A DNA stretch of 11,182 nt, taken from positions 1 through 11,182 of the forward strand of contig CACYNZ010000096.1 in assembly GCA_902775835.1 (NCBI GenBank). The letters are read 5' to 3'. Positions within the stretch are counted from its first letter, which is position 1; each line of letters starts with the position of its first letter. This DNA comes from an uncultured Eubacteriales bacterium (GTDB lineage: Bacteria > Bacillota_A > Clostridia > Christensenellales > Aristaeellaceae). Position numbers and translations under genes: made by a program. Of the stretch, positions 1 to 6,380 are shown in pieces. The notes below the pieces were generated by a model, which was given only the letters and a program-made list of their open reading frames with translations, searched no databases and was not told where the DNA came from.

Positions 1-257
1 CCGTGCGCATGCAGAATCTGCTGCCGGCGGCAAAGAATATCGGAGCCACACATATCACGGGCGGATGCTTCCGCCTGCACCCTGTGGAATGGACCGTGGG
101 CGAAGCTGCCGGACATCTGGCGGCCTTCTGCCTTGAGCGGAATCTGCTCCCCGCGGACGCGGCGGACAGGCACTGCGGGGAATTCCAGCAGGTCCTTGAA
201 AGCCATGGCTTCCAGCTGCACTGGGACCTCCCGGATATACTTGATGAAAAACTGTGA
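1..257 (+). CDS. FAD-dependent oxidoreductase, C-terminal fragment (5' end outside window)
   Basis: Only the last 85 or so codons are present; the reading frame enters the window (full codons from base 3) and ends at TGA 255-257. The visible sequence contains the block NLLPAAKNIGATHIT, then GCFRLHPVEWTVGEAAG. This matches the C-terminal end of the FAD-dependent oxidoreductase family (pfam12831 type), where a late glycine-rich GEAAG segment contributes to the FAD site. The Rossmann N-terminus and any substrate-specific part lie outside the window, so the substrate cannot be named. The gene ends 47 bp before the start of the GH3 glycosidase on the same strand with no terminator between them, so the two are probably co-transcribed; a role in sugar or glycoside oxidation is inference from this neighbour. 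Family call fairly sure, specific function unknown. Confidence 0.75.
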   Translation, partial: VRMQNLLPAAKNIGATHITGGCFRLHPVEWTVGEAAGHLAAFCLERNLLPADAADRHCGEFQQVLESHGFQLHWDLPDILDEKL

Positions 258-293
258 TGACAGATGCCTGTATGGCATCGGAAAAACGTTTGT

Positions 294-298
294 GGAGG
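294..298 (+). promoter_or_regulatory. Ribosome binding site deciding the GH3 start
   Basis: GGAGG lies 6 nt before the ATG at 305. The frame is open further upstream, with GTG at 254 and ATG at 257 overlapping the end of the oxidoreductase gene, but those starts lack a comparable site. Start 305 also gives an N-terminus (MTDEALRALLSDMSLEEKLGQM) typical of GH3 enzymes. Confidence 0.7.
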
Positions 299-304
299 AT
301 GCAT

Positions 305-2524
305 ATGACAGACGAAGCACTGCGCGCGCTGCTTTCCGACATGTCGCTTGAGGAAAAGCTCGGACAGATGATTCAGCTGACGGCCGGATTCTATGATCCG
401 GATGCCGGAGCCGTGCTGACCGGCCCGGCCATGCAGCAGGGCCTGAGTGAGGAGAATATCCGCCTGGCGGGATCCATACTGGGCACCAGCGGGGCGGAAA
501 CCCTTGTACAGTTCCAGAAAAACTATATGGAGCGCCATCCGCATCACATTCCCATGATGTTCATGATGGATGTCATTCACGGCATGCGGACCATTTTCCC
601 CTGCCCGCTGGGCATGGGCGCCACTTTTGACCCGGAACTGGCGCAGGCCTGCGGGGAAATGGCTGCCCGGGAAGCGGCTGTCAGCGGACTGCATGTGACC
701 TTTACGCCCATGGTGGACCTGGTGCGGGACGCCCGCTGGGGCCGGGTGATGGAGTCCACGGGAGAGGATCCGTGGCTGAACAGCCGGTTTGCGGACGCAT
801 TTGTCCGCGGCATTCAAGGCGCGGATGTGGGTGAAAAGGACAGGATCAGTGCGTGCATCAAGCATTTTGCCGCCTATGGAGCGCCCACGGCCGGCCGCGA
901 CTATAACACGGTGGAACTGTCGGAGCACACGCTCAGGCAGGACTATCTGCCTGCTTACAAGGCAGGTATTGATGCCGGGGCGGAAATGGTCATGACCTCC
1001 TTCAATACGGTCAACGGCATTCCCGCCACCACAAACCGCTGGCTGATGAGGAAGGTGCTGCGGGAAGAGATGGGCTTTGACGGCGTCCTGATCTCCGACT
1101 TCGGCGCCATCCTGGAAACCATTAATCATGGATACTCGGAAGACCGCGCGCATGCCGCGAAACATGCGCTGGAAGCCGGCGTGGACATTGATATGATGGG
1201 CGGCTGCTATGCCTCTTCGCTCAGGGATCTGGTGGAAGATGGCCAGGTGAGCATGGAAGACATCGATGAGTGCGTGCTGCGGATTCTCCGGCTGAAGAAC
1301 AGGCTGGGCCTGTTTGAGCATCCATATAAGGATGCGGATCCGGAACGCGAAAAGGCAGTGCAGCTCTGCCCGGAGCACCGTCAGCTGGCACGGCAGGCGG
1401 CCTGTGAGTCCCTGGTCCTGCTGAAGAATGACGGGCTGTTGCCGCTGAAGCCATCATCAAAGATCGCATTCATCGGGCCCTATGTGCAGAGCCGGCAGCT
1501 GCTGAGCAACTGGTCCGTCACCGGACGGATGCAGGACTGCATCTCCGTGCAGGAAGCCGCCGAAGAAGTCTTTGCTCCCGGACAGGTCAGCTTCAGCCCG
1601 GGCTGCGGCATGCTGCCGGAGGGCACTGTACTGGAAGGCTTCCAGGGAATGGATGCAGAAGAGGAAACCGTGCAGGGAACGCCGGATGAGATGCTGCGCG
1701 CTGCCGAGGAGGCAGCGGCTCAGGCGGACCTGGTGGTCATGCTTCTGGGCGAGCATTACCTGCAGACAGGCGAGGCGACCAGCCGGGCTTTCATTGAAAT
1801 CCCGGAGAACCAGATGGAACTGTTCCGCAGGATTCAGAAGGTGAATCCGCAGATCGTCAGCGTGGTGTTCAGCGGTCGGCCGCTTGATCTGAGGGAGATC
1901 AGCGAAAAGTCCATGGCTCTTCTGGAAGCCTGGCGGCCGGGCACCGAGGGCGGGCATGCCGTGATCGATGTGCTGACCGGAGCCTGCAATCCGTCGGGCT
2001 GTCTGCCCATGAGCATGCCTTATTGTGTCGGCCAGGTCCCGGTGCATTACAATGCACTGCCAACGGGCCGTCCGCATACGCCCGGAAACCCGGTGCGCTT
2101 TGTTTCCAGATACCTGGATATTCCCAACCAGCCGCTGTATCCCTTTGGATATGGCCTGAGCTATACCACCTTTGAAGTGTCTCCGGTACAGCTGGATCAG
2201 GACACGCTCACGCCGGGAAATTCCATGCATGCATCGGTCATGGTGCGCAATGCTGGCGGATGCGAAGGAAAGGCGGTACTGCAGATGTATGTGCGGGACC
2301 GGTTTGCCAGCGTATCGCGGCCGGTGCGTGAACTGAAGGGCGTGCAGAAAAAACTGCTCAGGCCCGGAGAGAAAAAGAAAATCACCTTTGAAATCACGGA
2401 GGAGATGCTCCGGTTCTGGCGTGCAGACGGTACATTCGGCAGTGAAAGCGGCACATTTGATGTGTGGATCGGCCTGGACAGCACGGCGGACAACGGCGCC
2501 GCGTTTGAGCTGAAACTGAACTGA
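305..2524 (+). CDS. Glycoside hydrolase family 3 beta-glucosidase-type enzyme (BglX-like)
   Basis: This 739-residue protein should hydrolyse terminal beta-linked sugars (beta-glucosidase or beta-xylosidase type) with retention of configuration. There is no signal peptide, so it probably acts in the cytoplasm on imported oligosaccharides or glycosides. Domains in order: GH3 N-terminal barrel (about 10-335), with KHFAAYG at 186-192 and the nucleophile motif VLISDFGA in which D265 is the expected nucleophile; GH3 C-terminal alpha/beta domain (about 368-620), beginning ESLVLLKNDGLLPL; and a C-terminal fibronectin-III-like domain (about 645-720), after the characteristic YPFGYGLSYTTFE. The acid/base is probably E483 or E490 in LLGEHYLQTGEATSR. 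The domain order is complete and the length is close to the family norm. It follows the FAD oxidoreductase gene by 47 bp and ends just before a strong terminator. Family call very sure; the exact substrate cannot be read from the sequence. Confidence 0.93.
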   Translation: MTDEALRALLSDMSLEEKLGQMIQLTAGFYDPDAGAVLTGPAMQQGLSEENIRLAGSILGTSGAETLVQFQKNYMERHPHHIPMMFMMDVIHGMRTIFPCPLGMGATFDPELAQACGEMAAREAAVSGLHVTFTPMVDLVRDARWGRVMESTGEDPWLNSRFADAFVRGIQGADVGEKDRISACIKHFAAYGAPTAGRDYNTVELSEHTLRQDYLPAYKAGIDAGAEMVMTSFNTVNGIPATTNRWLMRKVLREEMGFDGVLISDFGAILETINHGYSEDRAHAAKHALEAGVDIDMMGGCYASSLRDLVEDGQVSMEDIDECVLRILRLKNRLGLFEHPYKDADPEREKAVQLCPEHRQLARQAACESLVLLKNDGLLPLKPSSKIAFIGPYVQSRQLLSNWSVTGRMQDCISVQEAAEEVFAPGQVSFSPGCGMLPEGTVLEGFQGMDAEEETVQGTPDEMLRAAEEAAAQADLVVMLLGEHYLQTGEATSRAFIEIPENQMELFRRIQKVNPQIVSVVFSGRPLDLREISEKSMALLEAWRPGTEGGHAVIDVLTGACNPSGCLPMSMPYCVGQVPVHYNALPTGRPHTPGNPVRFVSRYLDIPNQPLYPFGYGLSYTTFEVSPVQLDQDTLTPGNSMHASVMVRNAGGCEGKAVLQMYVRDRFASVSRPVRELKGVQKKLLRPGEKKKITFEITEEMLRFWRADGTFGSESGTFDVWIGLDSTADNGAAFELKLN

Positions 2525-2536
2525 CAGCATTGTATG

Positions 2537-2582
2537 AAAAAAGGTCTTTCCGGTTTTTCAAAAACCGGCAAAGACCTTTTTT
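2537..2582. terminator. Bidirectional intrinsic terminator between convergent genes
   Basis: A long near-perfect inverted repeat: one arm reads AAAAAAGGTCTTTCCGG, the other CCGGCAAAGACCTTTTTT with a single unpaired C, and the inner bases also pair (GTTTTT with AAAAAC). A run of six T follows the stem on the plus strand, and the run of six A at the other side gives the same tail on the minus strand. It lies 12 nt after the GH3 stop and about 50 nt after the stop of STAND gene A, so it can end transcription of both. Confidence 0.92.
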
Positions 2583-2633
2583 CGTGTCCGGATCAGACCG
2601 GGATCGACCGGGAATCTGTACTGCCCCTCCGGC

Positions 2634-5570
2634 TTACGTTGCGGACTGCATGTCGGAGAGCAGATGCCGCGCATGGTCGAGAAGCACATTCCAGGGATGC
2701 CATGACGCAGCCATGGTGCGGCAGGCGGATTCCATGAGCTCACAGGCATGCCTTGTCTGTCCCTGACAGAAAAGTACATGCGCAAATACGGCCTGTGCGT
2801 CTGCGGTCCAGGGGGAGTCCGGTCCGAAGGCACTGCTGCGGAGTGTCATGGCCTTTTCTGCGTGAATCCGGGCCTGGACATATTCGCCGGCACCGCAGAA
2901 GATTTCCGCGGCATTGCGATGACAGACGGCGGCCCGTGGGACGGAAAGTGCTGATTCGGTCTCATCTGTCAGGATTTCCGTGATGATGGTCCGGGCTTCA
3001 TCTGTTTTTCCGGAACGGAGAAGCGTGAGGGCCATGGTGCTGCGCATGAGTATGTAATCCGGATGGTCGGTTCTGTACTGTTCCTGATAAAGGGAAGATA
3101 TGTACCGGAACTCGTGAAGCGCCGCCTCGCAGTCGCCGCTTTCCATGAGCATGCGGGCACGCGAGGTGCGGATTCTGAGCATGAAACAGCATGCATCCCT
3201 GTAGTCTTCAGCCTGCATGTCGGAAAGGACGGCCGCTAGCATGTCTGCGGCCTGCTGCCGCTGGTTCAGATCGGACAGGCACAGGGCTGTGAGGTGCTGC
3301 AGACGGGAATGGAGTACGACAGAGTGCATATCCAGTGATGCATAGAGCTCCAGGCCATTTTTCAGCATGTCCAGTGCTTTCTCGGGATCGTGCCCGCAGG
3401 CTCTGCAGACCGCTGCGCTGGCAGCCAGAAAGATGACGGAATCGGCAGTGTCCTGAGTCTGGGGCCGGATCAGGCTGAGCAGGTTCTCACACAGGGAATC
3501 CGGCAGGTCTTCACATGCCTGTTCAAGGATGAAAGCGAGGGATTCCATGCCTGACGACGGCTTTTTTGCATTATGGAGCAGTGCCATTGCGGAATGAAGA
3601 GATTCGGACAGGCGGTCTCTGCATCCGGACTGGACGAAATCCCGCATGGCTGTGCCTGCCTGGAAATCCAGGGCATCCGCACGGGTGTGCCGGTGGGCGG
3701 ACAGAAACATGCTGTGGGATTCAAGAAGGTGATCCGGAATGAAGCAGCGGGATGCAAAAGGCAGTCGTGCCTCCAGTTTTGTGAGAAGCTGGACTGCGTC
3801 ACGGTTCAGATTCCGGATGCCCGGCAGCGCTGATTCCAGGAATGGCTGAACCCGGGCATCATCGGCTGCGGCTTCTGTATTCAGCACTTTCAGGAAACTG
3901 CGGAATGCATCGGCATCCACGGCATGCATGCGAAGTGTCGATGCGATCAGCGGGTGAATCGCATAGCCTTTTTCATTGACTTCAAGCCAGTTCTGGTCAA
4001 CGAGCATCTGGCAGAGACCGGCCAGGGTGGTGCTGTCCTTGCAGATATCGCCTGCAAAGGGCAGAAGCGCCTCAGGAAGCCAGCTGCGTGGGGGCAGCAG
4101 GGAAAAGAGATGCAGGAGCGATGCCTGTTCAGGAGACAGACGGGAAGTGTCAAAGAGTTCTGACAGTGTGTCTTCCAGGGACACGGATGCTGCGTGCCGG
4201 ACGTAGGAGAGACCGGCAAATCCGGAACGGACCAGTTTCCAGCAAAGATGTTCCGCTGTCCAGAATCGGGTTCTGCAGACACTGGCCAGCAGAATGATGG
4301 CCAGCGGATGGCCGGCTGTGAAAGCACAGAGTGCATCAATATCCCGCGTCTGGTTTGCAGTGGATAAACAGTGCAGGGAGAAAAGCTGACGGCTCTCCGG
4401 GACACTCAGTCCGGGCAGAGGCATCATGGTGAATCCGCTCAGCTTTGAGAGGCAGGTGGTAATGACGATATCGCATCCGGACTGCGTGAGTATGGGAAGA
4501 CCTGGATCTTCAGAAGGAATGGTGTCCAGACCATCAATGAGAAGCAGCGTCCTGTTTTCTCCGGATGATTTCAGAAGGCGCAGCACGCGGTCCAGACATT
4601 CAGCGTCTGTCTCCGGGCGGGAGACAGGGAACGCTTTCCGTATGCTCACGATCAGGGAGTGCTTATACTGGATGAAAGCCAGATGCTGATACATGCCATG
4701 GGCGTTCAGCTGTGCTAGCAGCTGACGGACGAATTCACTTTTTCCCATGCCTCTCATTCCGGTGACGGCAAGTCTGCGGTGCCCGGGCAGGAGCAGATCC
4801 ACGGCCTGTGACAGCAGAGCCTGACGGCCAATATACTCAGACGCAGGAAGCGGATCTGTACACAGGACGCACTGCCTTGAGGACAGGAGGGCCGGAGACG
4901 GGATGTGTTTCTGCTGCAGATATGTCTGATACAGTTTGAGCACGCCCGGACTGCTGGTCCTCAGACGGGTAAGATGCATATCCTGCATGCGGGAACCGTA
5001 CAGCGCATAGAGCGTAAGCCAGGCAAGCACATAACTGTGCTGAAAAAGAAGCGGGATATCTGCACCGGTACTGCTGTCTTTATGGCAGGAAAGAGCATAG
5101 GCAAGATTCTGAAAGAATGCGGTGAGTTCGTCGGAATTCAGATCTTCTGTGCGGACCATTTCCGCGGTAAAGAGATTCAGACGCTGGGTAAGAGACTGGG
5201 GAGCATAGTCCCGCTCTTCAAGCCGCCGGGACCATGCATGGATCAGGCTGAGCAGCAGATCTGTGTTCAGCTGCTCCGAAAGAATGGTGTACCATTTTTC
5301 GTAGAAATAGAATCCGCCGGTCCGGTTCATCAGCCGGGTCAGGGAACGATTGCGGGTTTGGGAAAGATCGAACAGACTCAGATCGGTTCCGGGCGGAAGC
5401 GCATCGCGAAACAGTTCCGACCAGAATTTTACCAGCGTTTGTCCCTGCAGGGAGGTCTTGGAAAAAACGGGATAGGAGAATGCGGGATAATCGGGCTGGG
5501 TGAGCATGCGGTAGATATTTTTCAGCGTCAATATGTGCTGCTGGGGCTTATCTGTAATCTGATGATGCAA
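2634..5570 (-). CDS. STAND ATPase A: NB-ARC-like NTPase with C-terminal TPR repeats and unrecognised N-terminal domain
   Basis: A predicted 978-residue cytoplasmic ATP-driven switch protein. Starting at TTG 5570: an N-terminal region (about 12-205) that I do not recognise, with SLQGQTLVKFW and RSLTRLMNR; then the NTPase core with GRQ at 248-250, Walker A GMRGMGKS (271-278), Walker B-like LLLIDGLD (342-349), a sensor-like DIVITTC (367-373) and GHPLA (420-424); a winged-helix-like region ending near HPLI (539-542); and helical TPR repeats to the C-terminus, including EKAMTLRSSAFGPDSPWTA. No membrane segment or signal peptide is visible. Family knowledge: such proteins oligomerise or change state when the repeat domain binds a signal. 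Oddities: a TTG start, and Cys373 where B has Arg in the corresponding STR motif. A longer start (ATG 5633) lacks a ribosome binding site. It is paralogous to B upstream. Antiphage defence or gene regulation are both possible; neither is shown. Confidence 0.85.
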   Translation of the reverse strand: MHHQITDKPQQHILTLKNIYRMLTQPDYPAFSYPVFSKTSLQGQTLVKFWSELFRDALPPGTDLSLFDLSQTRNRSLTRLMNRTGGFYFYEKWYTILSEQLNTDLLLSLIHAWSRRLEERDYAPQSLTQRLNLFTAEMVRTEDLNSDELTAFFQNLAYALSCHKDSSTGADIPLLFQHSYVLAWLTLYALYGSRMQDMHLTRLRTSSPGVLKLYQTYLQQKHIPSPALLSSRQCVLCTDPLPASEYIGRQALLSQAVDLLLPGHRRLAVTGMRGMGKSEFVRQLLAQLNAHGMYQHLAFIQYKHSLIVSIRKAFPVSRPETDAECLDRVLRLLKSSGENRTLLLIDGLDTIPSEDPGLPILTQSGCDIVITTCLSKLSGFTMMPLPGLSVPESRQLFSLHCLSTANQTRDIDALCAFTAGHPLAIILLASVCRTRFWTAEHLCWKLVRSGFAGLSYVRHAASVSLEDTLSELFDTSRLSPEQASLLHLFSLLPPRSWLPEALLPFAGDICKDSTTLAGLCQMLVDQNWLEVNEKGYAIHPLIASTLRMHAVDADAFRSFLKVLNTEAAADDARVQPFLESALPGIRNLNRDAVQLLTKLEARLPFASRCFIPDHLLESHSMFLSAHRHTRADALDFQAGTAMRDFVQSGCRDRLSESLHSAMALLHNAKKPSSGMESLAFILEQACEDLPDSLCENLLSLIRPQTQDTADSVIFLAASAAVCRACGHDPEKALDMLKNGLELYASLDMHSVVLHSRLQHLTALCLSDLNQRQQAADMLAAVLSDMQAEDYRDACCFMLRIRTSRARMLMESGDCEAALHEFRYISSLYQEQYRTDHPDYILMRSTMALTLLRSGKTDEARTIITEILTDETESALSVPRAAVCHRNAAEIFCGAGEYVQARIHAEKAMTLRSSAFGPDSPWTADAQAVFAHVLFCQGQTRHACELMESACRTMAASWHPWNVLLDHARHLLSDMQSAT

Positions 5571-5578
5571 AGTGCTTT

Positions 5579-5584
5579 CCTCCT
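5579..5584 (-). promoter_or_regulatory. Ribosome binding site supporting a TTG start for STAND gene A
   Basis: On the minus strand AGGAGG is followed by 8 nt and then TTG (complement of 5568-5570). No ATG or GTG in this frame sits at a suitable distance. The chosen start gives a protein of 978 residues, the same as paralog B, and places LTLKNIYR at the same residue number (14-21 with TTG as residue 1) as LTLKNLYR in B. Confidence 0.8.
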
Positions 5585-5911
5585 GACAGAGGCTGTGTAC
5601 GAGAATCGCGTTGGTCGGAAATGGGTGAGGCATGGAAAAGCGTGTGATCAGAACTCAGGACTGTCGACATAGTCATGATGCATTTGCATCAGGAATATCA
5701 CATGGTTCCGTTAGTCTGTAACCAGATGGCAGATACCACTGGAATGGATAAGCCATTCATCGATAGTTGTCCTCTGTGTTCCTATTAGTTACATGTTACG
5801 TGCAGTATTCCGCCGGACCTGCGGCAGATCCGCGGTTTCGCTGCAGGTGTTTGCCGGAGAATGCTACCAGACTTCCATTATCTTTCACCCTATACGCATT
5901 TTTTCAGCTGT

Positions 5912-5941
5912 ATTCTAGCATAACAAGTTTTTATATCTCCA
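5912..5941 (-). promoter_or_regulatory. Candidate promoter for STAND gene A
   Basis: On the minus strand a TGC-TAGAAT extended -10 element (hexamer 5912-5917) is preceded by an 18-bp AT-rich spacer and a weak -35, TGGAGA (5936-5941; 4 of 6 consensus bases). Transcription would start near 5905 and leave a leader of about 335 nt before the TTG start. The motif match is moderate and other starts in this AT-rich block are possible. Confidence 0.4.
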
Positions 5942-6131
5942 CGCATCCGGACACGTGAAAAATGTGTACATGTGTTTTTTTAGTCATTTCTTACTGGCAG
6001 AAACTGCTCAGATGATCTCCATAAATACTTGTACGCAGCATCAGAAATGAGCAATTCCGGGACTGCCTGTTTGGAAGAAGAAAACCGGGTTCACGGGACA
6101 AATCCAGTGAGAAGGTGAATAGTATCTCAAT

Positions 6132-6153
6132 GCATGCGGGCAGCCCCGGGATG
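6132..6153. repeat. Copy 1 of a GC-rich repeat shared by the upstream regions of A and B
   Basis: This 22-bp block begins GCATGCGGG and ends CAGCCCCGGGATG. It matches 9519-9539 except for one extra G. It contains two six-base palindromes, GCATGC and CCCGGG. The flanking sequence of the two copies is not similar. Confidence 0.55.
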
Positions 6154-6292
6154 AACCAGCCGGGCGGGACGTTCATCCCTGCGGTCAGGAAAGATTCAGA
6201 TGTCATGGGCTGAAACAGCCGGTTTGCACAGGGACATGCGCCAGTCCTGGACTTCATGCTTCATTTCGGCATGTGACTGACCGGGAAGATGC

Positions 6293-6323
6293 AAAAAGGT
6301 CATGCGGGGTGCATGGCCTTTTT
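6293..6323 (-). terminator. Intrinsic terminator of STAND gene B
   Basis: Arms AAAAAGGTCATGC (6293-6305) and GCATGGCCTTTTT (6311-6323) flank a 5-nt loop. On the minus strand there is one A/C mismatch in a 13-bp stem and a run of five T at the 3' side. It lies about 57 nt after the stop of gene B, so B and A are probably not one simple operon. On the plus strand the mismatch becomes a G-T pair, so it could work both ways, but no plus-strand gene precedes it. Confidence 0.8.
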
Positions 6324-6380
6324 GTGTGATGACAATGCATGAATTTCGTTCATCAGACAGCTGTTCCCGGCGTTCTGGAT

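Larger units (their letters stand above)
5571..6292. other. Intergenic region upstream of STAND gene A, no convincing gene
   Basis: About 720 bp with no reading frame I can support. Bases 5571-5911 would be the leader of gene A if the candidate promoter at 5912-5941 is used. An AT-rich block at about 5880-6000 contrasts with the GC-rich flanks and is a likely promoter area. A 22-bp block at 6132-6153 recurs upstream of gene B. A short minus-strand frame (5991-6257, 88 codons) has no ribosome binding site and no recognisable sequence. Confidence 0.6.

Noticed and set aside
1457..2530. Minus-strand open frame of 357 codons opposite the GH3 gene
   Set aside because: The plus strand encodes an unmistakable GH3 enzyme across the same bases; the antisense product has no recognisable domain and the long frame is explained by GC-biased codons.
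4905..5672. Plus-strand open frame of 255 codons opposite the N-terminal part of STAND gene A
   Set aside because: The minus strand frame is conserved with paralog B at the protein level; the plus-strand frame has no ribosome binding site or recognisable sequence.
5951..5981. Possible plus-strand terminator, ACACGTG/CATGTGT followed by a T-run
   Set aside because: The stem has a G-T pair and is AT-rich, the loop is long, and there is no plus-strand gene upstream; it is more likely part of the AT-rich promoter area.
5991..6257. Minus-strand frame of 88 codons between STAND genes B and A
   Set aside because: No ribosome binding site before its start and no recognisable sequence; it also contains the repeat copy at 6132-6153.
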